Positions 47,233 to 59,715 are shown, numbered from the stretch's first letter. The stretch is 64,000 nucleotides of DNA from Neoechinorhynchus agilis (GCA_051530055.1 CM121341.1:13144001-13208000), one strand, 5' to 3'. A program made the numbers and translations. The notes: generated by a model from the sequence alone, not told the origin.

Positions 47233-50200
47233 TCACTTCCCTCTTTTGGATTTTAAATAATCATAGAACGATTCAATGTCGCTATCTTCATCATCAACTT
47301 CCACCGTCCTCTTTTTCCGATCGTTCTTATTTAGTGCTTGACTAAACGTGCTTTTATAAATTCGAATCGTTTAGGGAAAAACCCATTATATTGACCTTGT
47401 ATCCGATTTTTGAGTCTCCTGCGACGTTGAAGATGCAGAAGTCGAGCTGCTAAACGTTGATGTGGATGAACTGCTCAAAATATCTTCTTGTGACGAAGAA
47501 TCCGTCGGAGAAGATGGTATTGGCGGACCAGGATTGAACATGTAAGGAGGCAAACATGGCGTATGGTCCATGCAAGCTCCATCGATCTAAAAACATTTTT
47601 TGGTACAAACAGCACTTTATACCCCTTCAGGCTAACTTGATTTTCCAAACGACGAGCGGAAGACGCAATCATCGATTTTATCTCATCATCGTCCGGGAAA
47701 TTACAATCGAGAGCTCGTCTATAAGATCGTATAGCAGCCTGATAATCATTCCGGCTCTCGTGTGCCTGTCCACTGGCGCAAAGAACTTGACACAAGTATT
47801 TCGAGGCACAGTGATTATCTCGATCCAATTCCACTGCGAGACTAAGATTCCTAATTGACTCTGTAATCCGATTTTGATTGGCAAGTCTATCTCAGCGAAC
47901 GAGGGACAACGGGCAGTTGTTAAGGTTTTTATAAAATACCCACAGAGCGCCGTATGCGATTAAAGCGTCCACGTTAGAAGGCTCAAGACGAACTGCAAAT
48001 TCAAACGCGATTAGAGCTCCTTTCGGATTCGGTGGATTGTTCGCTTTAAATAACTTCATACCAAGTTTCAAGCTAAAGTGGTTAAGTTTTGAATAAATTA
48101 TCTGTTTTTAATCTTTAAATTGATAGACAAATATAGTACATTCGAATTGGTTGAATATTGAACCGACGACGAAAAGGTCTTTCTGAAAAAAAGATCATCA
48201 AAATGCAGTTATTTTTGAAATTAAGAATACTTTCCGTTGAGGAAAAATCGATCAAAACTATAATCGTGAGAGTTTAGTTTTCTATAAGCATGCTAATGGA
48301 AGCTAAGTCGATCTAGAAAACTGCTTGCGACTAAAATGTTAACTGTGGCAGTCGCGATACGAATAGGTTAAGAACTAATGGTTGGTATAGAGCGAAACCT
48401 TTCGGTTCTAAATGCAAACCGTCGCTAATTCCTGGCAAACCATTTATACACTTCATAAAAAGCGGTATAATCTAAAAAAAGTGCGATTCGCAGCATAGTG
48501 AGAAATTGGTTACAACAGGAATTACGGTTTCTCGGGAGCTTGCCTTTAAAGTATCTCGACGGACTCTTCTTGTATCGAAATTGCAGAACAGGGTGGGAAA
48601 GCAGTCAGCATATCATAAAAGGAAGCGTAACTTATCAAGTTTTCTTTTTAAATGGATACTTAAAGTGGTTGTTGTAATGATAAAGAAAATCTTTATTTCG
48701 AGCTTTCGTCGTCTTACGGCTTCTACAGGAATCTACAAAGGCGCAGTTTAAGTAGCGACATTGAAGGGTGGAAAGTTCGTCCAGGCTTTTGAACAGTTCT
48801 GAGACTTTTTCTGCGGACTTGTGAACATAACCGGAATTACGGTTTCTCGGGAGCTCGTCTTTAAAATTTCTCGATGGACTTTTCTTGTATCGAAATTGCA
48901 GGCGCCTTTGCAGATTCCTAAAAAAGCCGTAAGACGACGAAAGCTCGAAAATAAAGCTTTATCTTTTTGTCATTACAACAGCCCAAGTGTCCATTTAAAA
49001 GAAAACAAAACTTAATCATATGGCTGCAAAATGGAGTAATATTTCACACTATTAAAGTTTTTAGATTAAAAGCAGCGAATCGCGTTTCAAAGAACATGGT
49101 ACAATCTAACGAAAACAGTGGCTAGTGATTTGAATATATAAAAACCGTTTCATGGATCAGTGACTAAAACTTACCATTCATCGCAAGTTTGTCTGTTCTG
49201 CATATGTCTAAGTCCTTGAACACCAGTATTGCTTATTTCCAACTCCCGTAATCTAGTTCGCAACATTTGTGAAGAGCAGCGATTGGAGAACGTGTAGAAT
49301 CATTACTTACTTTTGATCGATTGAAGGGATCAAAGACGAGGGAAAATTAAAACCGCCTTGTTGTTTAAAAATCTCCAGGATATTCTGACAGCACTTTGGA
49401 TTGAAGAAAGCAGGGTCATTTTTTAGAGCGTCTACATAGTTCGTGAATTTCGAAGAATTCCTATGATTTCATTTAATGAATAGGAAATTGTCATTTTGAT
49501 TACCTGAAATATAAGGGAAGTTCGTCCCACGATTGAAGAATTGTCTTTTTGTGAAGAATAAAGCATTTCAGTGAAGTCTGGCGATCGAATGTAACATATT
49601 AAACTTACTAAATTCGGTTTGTCCAAATCGATTAGGAGATTTGCGAATGGTGAAGGTAGTTCGTATGAACTAAGATCTCGTGTAAATCGAGTCTTGATTA
49701 AGTCTCCATTAGTGATATGTTCAATTGAATGATTATAGATTCCAATTAGAGGCAAATCAGTTAGGTCGACGGACTTTGGAAAGTCCGTGCAAAATAGTTT
49801 CACGAGTATTCCGTTTCGGTTTGAAACACTTTCAACTCTACCGAACACGTGATCGCCTTTTCTTAAGACCTATAAATCAACCGAGTTCGCCATGAATAAA
49901 TGAAAAGAAAATAATAACCTCTCTGGCGTGACATAGACGATTTAGTTTAGATACCTTTTGTTCATTTTCATTGAAATAAAGCCACGATGGTGGATCCGCA
50001 AATTCGACTAAATAAAACGTTAATTCGATCGAGCTTTTCCTTCGAGGGCTTCAGTTCATTTTCTCTAAACGGCGAGTTTTCCCGCCTCGAGATTTATTTG
50101 TAAACATGTAAATTTTCGAGGCCTCAACCTCCTTATCAAGCATTGTTTGCAAGTTTGAAAATTTGCATGTTTACAAAATAAATCTCGAGGAGGGAAAAAA

Positions 50201-50384
50201 TCGCCGTATAGAGAAAATAAAGCGTTAATGCATCTTTTTTGCTTTTGCTCTTACGTGGTGACTTGTGACTCAAAAGCCACTCGGTGCTTATGGGTGATTG
50301 ATCAATAGACGGGAAATTGATCTTTTTGCATATCAAAGAGATTTTTTGACTGAAATCAGTTGATTTTTGTACACTGTCCTTCAT
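47233..50384 (-). CDS. TTC14: TTC14-like protein (S1 domain plus TPR)
   Basis: Starts at ATG 50384 (MKDSVQKSTDFSQK); exon 1 ends at 50255 before GTAAGA. The exon near 49848-49500 gives FGRVESVSNRNGILVKLFCTDF, DLTDLPLIGIYNH and NGDLIKT, matching the S1-type RNA-binding fold of TTC14. Next is NYVDALKNDPAFFNPKCCQNILEIF, equivalent to the SYENVMQ...FVNPGVVEFLLEKLG stretch of the human protein. TPR units follow: LFKANNPPNPKGALIAFEFAVRLEP (about 48075) and HCASKYLCQVLCASGQAHESRNDYQAAIRSYRRALD (about 47800-47700), the former YLCQ motif being typical of TTC14. A Ser-rich segment and an acidic end (DDEDSDIESFYDYLKSKRGK) close it. Probably nuclear, RNA-related. Introns hold foldback repeats at 48.5-49.0 and 50.06-50.22 kb. 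Confidence 0.8.
48601..49012. mobile_element. inverted pair of PLE tails in TTC14 intron
   Basis: The minus-strand reading of 48752-48601 and the plus strand of 48899-49012 both run GATTCCT, GCCGTAAGACGACGAAAGCT, CGAAA(A)TAAAG, CATTACAACA, AAAAGAAAAC. The GCCGT-GACG-CGAAAGCT core parallels the end of the PLE at 7441-7460. Upstream of each is a direct repeat GGAATTACGGTTTCTCGGGAGCT (48521 and 48833). No coding capacity. Confidence 0.65.
50058..50218. mobile_element. foldback element in first TTC14 intron
   Basis: Arms 50058-50118 and 50157-50218 are inverted repeats that include ATTTTCTCTA, CGGCGA, CTCGAGATTTATT and GTAAACATG. In the spacer the minus strand reads CTTGATAAGGAGG, TTGAGGCCTC, GAAA, like the tail at 51690-51715. 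About 160 bp, no ORF. Confidence 0.7.
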
Positions 50385-51186
50385 CTATAAACAAGTGCAA
50401 ATAAAACCATTAGATATTTTGCTCGCAACCAAGAATATAAGGATTACCAAGGGAAAATTCCGAATGCTGATTAAAATAAGTTACGTCACCAGTCAAGAAT
50501 TTTCTGTAATTGACGCATTATTTGGATTCGCGCTAAAGTACCGAAATAGCTACAAAACACTAAAAATGATTCTGAGGGTTTTTTGGCTTCACCAGCCAAT
50601 TGCATGAATTTGATTTTTGATATTTTAAATTTTGATTTAGGATTTAGCAAAATACGCATCGGGATGATATTCATAGTTTTAGGTGGATAAAGTCGCAGGT
50701 AATTAAAATTCTAGTCGATCAAAATTTTTGGTTTTTCAAAATTGCAGGTTCACATCGGCGCTGCTAATTCAGGAAGCACGACGAATTCAGTTGTTGTCGA
50801 TCATCCTTACAGTCGACTAGCAAATCAATGCTATCTATGGGTTTAAAAACCATACAAGGGTTTAAATTGACTTTTTTAAATGGCCGAAATTTTTTAAGTA
50901 ATTTATCGAATTCGATATTTCTGAAGCACACAATCTTGTTCGCGTTTATCGAAGTTGTTTCGGAAGTTTTCCCGAGCACAAACGAATGCCGAAATATCGA
51001 ATTCAATAAATTGCTTATTGGTTGTTTTCTGGCGAAAAAAATAAAATGATTTGTGCCTATAACTATTGCTCCAACTAATCAGCGAGGAACTTGAATTTCT
51101 GTAGAGCATGCTAAAAGGAAAGGGCTATTCAATCGACTTGATAAGAAGAGCGCTAGTAGCAGGGGCTCCTATGCAAAGAAAACTAT
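50385..51186. other. intergenic with PLE tail remnant
   Basis: At 50960-51015 GAGCACAAACGAATGCCGAAATATCG and an AATAAA run match the PLE tails at 1110, 1410 and 51.7 kb. The rest is AT-rich without a recognised gene. Confidence 0.5.
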
Positions 51187-51760
51187 GTGCCAGAAGTCAA
51201 AACAAAAAACACTCATAGGTGCACCATTCGTCGACGAGGAGTTCGTCACTGCAATAAGCAGCCTTATCAAAGGAGGCGCGTCAAAAGACGTGGAGTATTG
51301 TATCGACACCAAGAGATGGTGAAGAAACGTGAAGAACATGAATGCAAAGGAGTGGTGTACAAAATCCCTTGCACCGAATGTCAAAAGTCATATGTGGGCC
51401 AAACCAACAATTTACAAAGAAGAATTAAAGAACATAAATATGCTATGGGGAGAGGTACCGATGCCAGTTACGCAATACTCAACCATTTCGCACAACAAGG
51501 CCACGTCATGGACATTGACAACACCACCATTTTGGCACGCAGCGAAACAAAATGGGATCGTGTGATATGGAGGCAATATTCATCCGCCAAGTGAAAACGG
51601 TTGAAGGGAATAAGGTGGACTTTAGACTCAATCTTAGGACAGTGAATATTGATCCTTCCCCCACTTAATTTTTAGACCTTGATAAACGCGTACAAGATTG
51701 TGCCGAAATATCGGATTTTAAAAATAAAATCATTTTTCAAACAAATTTTTTTTTGAAAAA
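51187..51760 (+). mobile_element. Penelope-like element 3' fragment with GIY-YIG domain
   Basis: The frame 51187-51594 encodes a GIY-YIG nuclease-type domain (GVVYKIPCTECQKSYVGQTN, then LQRRIKEHK and HFAQQGHVMD). The RT region is absent. The 3' part (51595-51760) has TTGATAAACGC, a hairpin, GCCGAAATATCG and an A-rich end, the PLE tail pattern. The protein differs from the 5.9-7.4 kb PLE, so a second PLE family is present. An old, truncated copy. Confidence 0.8.
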
Positions 51761-51779
51761 TGATGTAACTTTTCTAGGT

Positions 51780-54700
51780 TTTACAATAATAAAGCACGGC
51801 AAAATTGGAGCTTCTCTCCTTCCTCGGCTGTCGCTATCACGCTAGTAGCATTGCCTCGTTGTACTGCAAGCGAGATATTTTGTCGCAGGAATACACCTGC
51901 TCGTGCGTCGCCGGTTGTCTCTCTCAATTTCTTCGAGAGATCCTGGAGCAGAGGGAGTGCCAAGCGACCCATACGTATCGACTCCGAAGGGGAAAAATAG
52001 TGGGCCCTTGCTAAATCCCTATATTTTCGTACCTTCCTTCCTTATGCTGCACTGGCTGCACCTCCAGCAATTCCGAGAGAGTAGGGAATGTTGCTTACTG
52101 CGAGGATATCTACGCACGTGGCGTCTCAGAGAAGGCATTTGCCCTCCCGCCACGGAAAGACCGAAATTCAGTCAGGTCGACAACCGTCTAGTCGACAAAG
52201 TTGGGCGGGTTCCAAGATGTTGGGGAAGTTCGCCGTTCTCAACGCCCGAGAAATTGCGTTATTGATTTCAGAATGGCGTGAGAACCTTCCTCCTGACTTT
52301 CGGCAAACGAGACCGTGTCGCATGAAAGCATCAACCGAAGACCCACATCGACAGCGATGGGCGTGCATATCGGGAGACCAGGCCTTAAGGACACTGCGAT
52401 CGTCCTTACCTCATTAGCGAGAAGAGTTCCAACAGATGCCAGAGGAACAGCCTCCAACCACGTCTCCGATTCTCGTGTCGAAACTGCCAACAATCTAGCT
52501 CGGACGACCCCATCGCGAGAACCTGAAAGTAGAGAGCTGTAAGCTCTCGTGACTTGAGGTCTATCCCAAATCGACTGTCTGAGGTCATTCACGGGAACAT
52601 AGTTAGCGCCTGTCTGCTGGCACCATTCCTCAACCGCCACCACGAAATCCCGGTCAAGACAGAACTTTTCCTTCAAAATGTTCTTCGAGACTGGTAGGCT
52701 CCCCTCAAACGATCCAAGAATGGCCGGCAAAGCAAGGTCCACTAGTGCCCGAATTCCCAATCCCCCAGATGACACAGGCAAAGAAGCTTGTCGCCACGCT
52801 TCATCTGAGAGCAGGACATTTAAAATACGCTCGAGACAAGCCCTCACCTTGTCGTCGAGCTTAGCAAATCCTTTTTTGTGTTTGAAAAATGTTGCTGTGT
52901 GGACCTTTTATAAGAATTCGGGAATGGAGTGCGTTCTTTATCAGAAATAACGCTTCGTGAGCCGAGAGAGCGCTCACCTTATCGCACAAGAACGAAAGTT
53001 TCGGTATGATACGGCCGATCTCAGCTTCCACATTTGAATCAAAGACGCAACTACCCAGCAGGCTGAGTTGCTCTGGAGTCACGAGTTTCAGACCTGGAGC
53101 TACGGCCTCAAACCCATTCATTAGCTCCTTGACTTTGACGGCGTCTTCGATATTTAATACAAGGAGCTTACACTTTCCAGCATTGAGTTCAGTGTCCATT
53201 CTCGAGGTCTCCCTAATCAGCGTCTCCAAATCGCGCAGTACAACGGAGGGATCACCTCCGAACGTAGCGTCATCCAAGTACCAAGCGTTGAAGCTGGAAT
53301 GGAGAGAGTGCGCTATTGGATTTACTGTTAGTAAGAATGCGATTGGACCGAGAGGATCTCCTTGCTGCGCTCCTCTTTCGGACAAAATGAGGTGATCTTC
53401 AAAAAGCAAAGGAGTCGTGGTCCCGTAGGCATTGAGAAAATACTGGAAGGCTTCTGGTGTGTGATCCCTAATTGCGCGGAACATGGTTTCTCTATTGAGA
53501 GAGTTAAAGGCGTTCCGAAAATCACACTTAAGAATCACGCTCGGCTCTGAGCTTCTCGAAAGTTTCGGAGCGAGTGGACAATAGCTTCCGCCCCGCAGGA
53601 TGTGCAGCTGCCCAGTTGGACTGGACGAAGTTGCTGTCCGGTTTTCTCTGTAATACGTTTGCAGGGAATTTTTCCTGCGAGTCGGCGTATCGTCGAAGAT
53701 ACGGCGATGGGACGGATCCCACCTTTTTTGTGAGGGCACATAATGATGCTCCGAAAAATAGGTCTTTTGCAACGGGATTCAGGTCCTCGCCAGTCAGACG
53801 GTCGACTAACCGAGAAAGCGCATTTTCTAAAGAGAGCGCGCTTTCTAGAGAGAGCTGCTTCACCAATAGTAAAGGACGCCTTAGCCCGTCAAGCCACCCG
53901 AACCATTTGCAAAATATGAGATGGCCTTTTTTAACTCTGAAATTTGAGTGGGTGTCCATTTCAAAACTGTCACTACTGCATGGGTGTTTTGGCCGGAGTA
54001 TTTATAGTGTCGCGTTGTCTCCTTGTCCAAACCGTCAAAGGATGACAATAACCGAACAGCTACCCGAACATCTCCGTCCACAAGCTTCGAAGAAACACGT
54101 TCAGTCAGGGATCGCTTTGAAAAACGGCAACGAAACCCTTCCTTCGTGCGTCCCTTACCTACCTCGCGAAATTTCATTTCGAAATTGTTAAATATCTGTT
54201 CGAAGGAGGCCACCCTTTCCTTGATTGTTGATGTCAAAAATCCCCAGAATCATCACTGGTGCAAAGGACTAAGCGCGGGAATGCGAAGAGCCGCTTCCAT
54301 GATGGTGCACAGTTCTTTTGGAGGCAATCGTTGAGCAATCCCGTAAATGCTTTGGCGACCTGATATCGTGCGTCATTTGGGGTCCGTTTCGGGGCGTTCC
54401 TGGGCAGAATCCGCACGATATCAGATATCGAAATAGAGTCAGTGATGATCCGAGAGGTCCCAGCCATAAACAGATCGGTTGATTGCGGTGGAGAACCAGA
54501 CCCGCTACAGCGGAGATCCCGGAGACCATGGTCAAACAAAAACCCCAAATTGGTTAATTTAAAAGACTTACCGCAAACCGAACACACGCCAGTAGAGACG
54601 CGTGGGAGCCTGGCAGCGCTGGTATTCTCAGGTTGAACGTGATCGATAAGTGGTGCGTTCAAGGTGTCTGCGTCAGTGATTTGATGAACAGAATTTAGGC

Positions 54701-54860
54701 CTGGTGTCCCGGTAGCGTTGAGCGTTTCCTCGGTCTTTTCACCTGGCTCGTTTTGGTCGGGCACGTTTCTGTCTTCATATTGTTTTCTAGCATCCAGGTC
54801 CCGAGCGAAGCGAGGGGACAGCATCGGTGTCGTCTGTGGTGGAGGCGTTTGTGAGTTTTC
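51780..54860 (-). mobile_element. near-full-length decayed LINE (RLE-type)
   Basis: Read on the minus strand from 54884. The N-terminal region (to 54234) has a Cys2-His zinc-finger-like CSVCGKSF...GFLFDHGLRDLRCSG. A middle region (54237-53530) has KKGGIRPIAVSSTIRRLAGK, typical of the RT N-terminal palm. The RT core (about 53550-52950) has LKCDFRNAFNSLNR, GAQQGDPLGPIAF and AWYLDDATFGG (YLDD active site). The thumb and linker run to about 52400. The Cys-His cluster [20 protein letters not shown] and CRLDGCRPD follow at 52368-52168, and a C-terminal TGDARAGVFLRQNISLAVQRGNATS at 51930-51830. The reading frame switches at several places (near 54235, 53880, 53530, 52860, 52370, 52170 and 51970), so it is inactive. 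Order RT, zinc knuckle, RPD nuclease places it with R2/NeSL-like RLE elements. Confidence 0.85.
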
Positions 54861-54962
54861 TAATATGTAAGCATTCATTAACAATAGAATCGATAATGAG
54901 CGATATACAATCAGTCGACTTTAACCATCCTTCTGGGAGATATCTAACCACCCGAATGCAAT
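54854..54962 (+). repeat. segment shared with 1184-1566
   Basis: GAGTTTTCTAATATGTAA, GATAATGAGCGATATACAATC, AGTCGACTTTAAC and AGATATCTAACCACCCGAATG occur here in the same order as in the PLE tail repeats near the left end of the window. It abuts the LINE 5' end. Confidence 0.8.
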
Positions 54963-55404
54963 CCTCATTCGAGTTCTGTGGCTAAACGATTTGCTCATTA
55001 AACGCGGAACTTTAATCGCTAATCGTATTTAGGCAGGCAGAGCAGGTTATTCCGCTTAGATCACATCTATTATGTAGAAGGCGAGGTATCGCCGGCATCT
55101 CTGCTTCGTCAAGCGTCTTTTCTGGTAATTTATTCTGATCAATCAATTGCGTAATCTATGCTTGTATTCTCTTTCGCATCGGAGAGAGCTCTCGAGAATG
55201 GAGCCTCGTGTTCCCCGTCGAAGCTCAGAAGTGTAGCTCTATTGCAAGAAACTAGATACCTTTAATGATTTTGATGATTTCCGGAACGATCGCAACGGAA
55301 CGTGTTTATCAATTTGCAATTAACGATCATAAAGAGCAGTTATGATATGATTTCTAAAATTTGAAGTGCGAACCGAAATTCTGGTGATTTTATTTTTTTG
55401 CCTT
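54963..55404. other. intergenic, nothing recognised
   Basis: About 440 bp between two LINE-derived segments; no gene or shared repeat. Confidence 0.4.
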
Positions 55405-55650
55405 CTCGGTGCCGGGAGGTGCAGCGTCCTCGGCGGAAAAGAAGGAAGCAGTAAAATACGTTGAATTGAGATCTGATCACGACTTCGTGCCATTCGTGGG
55501 GCGGTCAGGGAGTCTGCCCTTAAACTATGCGACGAATTGGGCTCATTTAATGAGGGAAGCTACCGGTGACCTCAGGAGTAAAACATTCCTCATACGATAA
55601 ACACGACTGTACAGCGCGGGAATGCTACCAGCATTATGAGCACGACCTCG
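55405..55650 (+). mobile_element. LINE C-terminal fragment, plus strand
   Basis: Encodes GGAASSAEKKEAVKYVEL, FVPFVG-like, HLMREATGDLRSKTFL and, after a frame change, a degraded form of the terminal QRGNA segment. Same family as the minus-strand copies, inserted in the opposite direction. Confidence 0.75.
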
Positions 55651-56805
55651 ATTTTTGGAAATTATACTTCCATGACTTTCTGATTGGCTGGACTTTTGAT
55701 TTAAATGGATTTTATTGGCCGACTTTAATGTTTATTGTTATAATAACATTCAATTGTTTGTATGTGTTCACATTGGCCGATATAACATGTTCACAAATAT
55801 CTAAAAAAATGAAAATTATACCTAAAGGACATTTTTGCGTCCTATTAGCAGCTATCTTTTTTATCTGCATACGACATAGCCGTAAGCATAACTACTCAAA
55901 AAATTACAAACCTTGATGATGTCGGTATTATCGGATGTGAAATATCGGTAATAAATTAGTCAATTTAAATCCAAGGAGTAGTATAATTACGTGTTTATCA
56001 ACATTTTCTATTTCAATTAATAACTTTCGATTTTAGGACATTATTTACCATGTAGAGAAACTATGTACGGTCTCCACAGTGCAAAAACGTTTGATGCGCG
56101 AAGAATAGAAAGGAACGGTTCCATTATTTAGGCATTGATCAAAGTTTTCCGATTCACTAAAAAAGGATAAATTCAGGCCGAAATTCGTTTCTCATAAAAA
56201 TAACCGAGGGTGAAAAATATATTTTTGCCATATATCTTTAGATGGCTATAAACATTTCTATAATTCCATTTAGGGACGATTTTGGTCTCATAATTGACAT
56301 TGTTTTAAATGCTAAAGTAAAACACAGAAATATTCGTCCTAAATAAAACATCTCGTTTCAATGGTGTAAAGTGCTAAAATAACGTCAATCGAAAAGAAAA
56401 CATACGGTTGAAAAATTAGCCGACGATCCACTGACTGAAAAAACCCAAGAAAGTTAACGACATATTAACTAAAATGTTGTTTAAATTTAGTCGATTTTTT
56501 AAAATTGACAGGGCTATCATAATGAGATAAAAAGGCCCGAACTTTAATTATCGATTTCGAGAAAGAAAAACGCCGACTTAACTTATCATTTTAAGAGCTC
56601 GCAAATGCTTGTTTGCCTTAATTGCCCCCCTCTTGAGCACAAAAATCGCAAAATTGTTCATTTTCGGATAAACGTTTTGCTATCACTGAACAGCACACTT
56701 TTTGTGTTTTCCGTTAAGAGCACTCGGTTTGTGAACAATTCGTTCAATCTCGGTTTGCTTAGCAAGACTGAAAAACGCGATTAAAGCCTTATATGAACAC
56801 TTGTC
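55651..56805. other. intergenic, nothing recognised
   Basis: A plus-strand ORF to 55916 has hydrophobic stretches but begins inside the LINE fragment and is probably spurious. The remaining 900 bp downstream of the EHBP1-like gene is AT-rich and featureless. Confidence 0.45.
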
Positions 56806-59715
56806 TTACTGTTCGTTTTCGATATCCAATTGTTTTACAAGTTCGTTTCTCTTATTAACAACATCCACCAGTTTATCCATCAAAATCTGCTCCACTTCTC
56901 GATTACTGAAACTTTGATCAGAATCTAATTGGATAAAAAAATTATACCACTTGAAAGATCTCTCTCTTACATCGGCACAGATTGGCTAGTCTACTAGACA
57001 CGGATTCGTACTGCTCACGTAATCGAATATCCTCGATACGGGCACATATCTGTTTTTGTTCATGTAAATTTTGATTTCTTTTGTTCACAATCTCAATCCA
57101 TTTCCGAAGAATATCACGTTGAACGCTCCGACGACCAGCGTTCATTATACTCATCATACGCCATTTGATCTCGTCCGACCGACCATTTAGCTTTTGTTCT
57201 TCGAGCTCAAGTTCGTATTGACGCTGAAGAAGGTCTTCAAGCTCGTCAATGTAATCGAATCTCGCATCAAAAGCTATCAAATCAAGCAAGTTGTAAAGCC
57301 AGAATGATAGATTTACCTTGTGGGATTACTGGTTTGTTCATAAAAAAGGATTTTATTGGGTTTACCTGCACAAAAACGCGGTACCATTCGCTACTGTTTA
57401 AAACGCAAATACCTTTTGTTCCTTCTCCTTTTCATTATTTGTAACCTGAACGCCGTCCTGAGGTGTCCCTGTATCAACTTTTTTGGCTTCACGTAGTGCC
57501 TTCTTTTCGTTTCTTAACAACATTCACATGAATACTTGGGTTCAAAGAAACGTGGTTACATGTATGAATTGTCCAGCAAAAATGGGGACTTGGAACGAAA
57601 TTAAATGAACAAATTTTTCGAAACGCTCCTTGACCTTCAGGAATATTAAACGACTCAATTCGCAATCAGCTAGGAATTTATCCGTTTCGCGTTGTGGAAT
57701 TGTGGTGTTGATAAAAATGGCAATACAAATGGACCGTAAATTGGCTAGGTCGCATCTGAGAGGCAATACCTTCTCAATGGTAAAAATAATTTAAAACGCG
57801 TTGACTGAGATTTTTGAAAGGTACCTCACACCAACACTCAACGGTCATTCATTTTTCGGCATTGAGACGAGTGTTTCATTAAAAAACCACTTAAAACATG
57901 CACAAATACCTTTTAACAAGATGGACTATGAATTTAGTCATGATAAAAATCTCTTGGATACGCGAAGATTCTTGGGAATTGTATAACACAGACTTACCTT
58001 ACAAAAAGCTTTACCGGTAAGCTGGAAAGCAGGCCTTGCCTATTAATTGCGCAAGGCGACTTCATTGTATTTATTACGCTCATTTGCAACAGATTAGCAA
58101 AGTTTTTCAATTGAATCTGGGTTTTTTGGGGGGAGGGTGGATCGGAGAGTGCTTGAGGGCGAAAACAATTATCTCACAGTGAAGCTCACGCTCTGATGCT
58201 TAGGATCGAGGACTAGAGCGTCATTCTGGCGTCCTTGTTTGCGTTTCTGGTACATGTCTCTGATTTGCTTTAAAATGTCGGTGTATTCATTGCTTCGGTC
58301 GTTATCGTAACTCGATCGGCGGTTGTCGAGAAGCCACGTTGCCGGTAAGTCGAGAGCTTCCAGCGCTTTGGCAAGATATCGCCTGTTTAGCGAATCGTCC
58401 TCGTTGTGTAAGTTGTCAAGGCATCTACTTGCGATAATAACACGCCGATGGAAAGTGAACGTGTTCTACTCACATAGATCCTGGGAATAGTAAGTTTAGA
58501 AGACAACAAACGTTGTAGGCGTTCAGTTCCTCGTCTTCGGCACGTTCTATTTTTTTCTGGTACCATTCCATCACGGATGGCTAAAAACGACATAGATTAG
58601 TAGCTAACGGATTCTGCGATTCGTTGTGTTATTAATTGCGCTTAGGAGTTTAATCGCAGTTTATTTTTTATGCTCAATGTGAAAGCGTTCAGATTTTGGT
58701 ACATTTAAAATGAATTTTAGGTATTTCGTTGATTTCGCCTTATACTTTATAAATTAAGTTATCGTCTTAGAGAATAACTTGCTTTTGAAAGCGTACAAAC
58801 CTGCTTATCTGTATCCTTTGGCGACTTTATGAGCCTGAGCAAACGGTTGAAAATGAATACGAAAAATAGGAATGCACAAACTTTTGAAACGAGAACCATC
58901 CAAACCCGTCTTTCTTGATGCGAGAATCCTGATTCTCTTTGTAATGAGTGGTATTAACTTCGCAAGTGCCATTCTGAATCTTCGGTTCCTGTCTTTTTCC
59001 GACTACTTTGAAGTCGCAATCCGACACTGCTTTTCTATTTATCTTTAGTTTTTCGACCGGGACAACACCTAAATCTTTAACATTCTGCGCAATGATAAGA
59101 GTGCCCGATGCAAGCACTCGTTTTTCTTTGTTGATTGGTGATTTGATCTACTCGATGGAGCGATATTCAAAGGATCTAAAATGATACTTAGACGATAACT
59201 CACACTAACAACTTTGATCTTCCACTTTTGTCCATTAATAAACTCACCATTGTCTCGATTTACGTTGAACTTTACTGTAGGCTTAAAGTTTGTCTTTAGT
59301 TCAACGTAGCCTTCGAGTGGATTACGATCCCCCGGTTCCCATGCAACTGCCTATATTTGACAGTTTTATAAGAACTTAAAATAATCCTCCGAAAGTGTAC
59401 CTGGCTTTCGAATCGTGTGGATTTTCTTTTCAAAACAACTTTAACCTTATCGGGCTGCCTAAACAAACGGCGCGTTATAATGCATTTATACTGGTAAAAT
59501 TCAGACCATTTCCGATAGCATTTTATGTACAAGCGTTCAATACAGAAGTCGCACTCCATTGACTTTCTGTAGCACGGCTCATCCTTTTCCAAAAGTTTAA
59601 ATCTAGCAGCAGCGGCAGTTGCGAAACCTGAAGAGAAGACGTGTCATAAAGGCAACGAGGAAAACGAGGTCGTACCGATTATCCATCTCTTCAACCTCAT
59701 TACACCCTTCTTCAT
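56806..59715 (-). CDS. EHBP1: EHBP1-like protein (NT-C2, CH, bMERB)
   Basis: Compact relative of EHBP1, an adaptor linking Rab8/Rab10-type GTPases and EHD proteins to actin in endocytic recycling. Exon 1 (59715-59676, MKKGVMRLKRWII) is followed by a 48-bp intron. The NT-C2 domain is shown by ERLYIKCYRKWSEF, KVKVVLKRKSTRFESQ, AVAWEPGDRNPLEGYVEL and FINGQKWKIKVV (about 59560-59210), ending near SGTLIIAQNVKDLG. A divergent CH-like domain follows: LNAYNVCCLLNLLFPGSM and LAKALEALDLPATWLLDN (about 58560-58300). A charged linker leads to the bMERB Rab-binding coiled coil: YIDELEDLLQRQYELELEEQ, ILRKWIEIVNKRNQNL (57289-56970) and MDKLVDVVNKRNELVKQLDI (about 56860-56810). Stop at 56806-56808. It is about half the length of human EHBP1 with little of the disordered middle. 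Some exon borders at 57.4-58.2 kb are uncertain. Confidence 0.8.

Noticed and set aside
52315-54636. Plus-strand ORFs across the LINE
   Set aside because: Antisense shadows of the minus-strand LINE coding regions.
55566-55916. 116-codon ORF with hydrophobic stretches
   Set aside because: Begins inside a LINE fragment; no family resemblance and no splice context.
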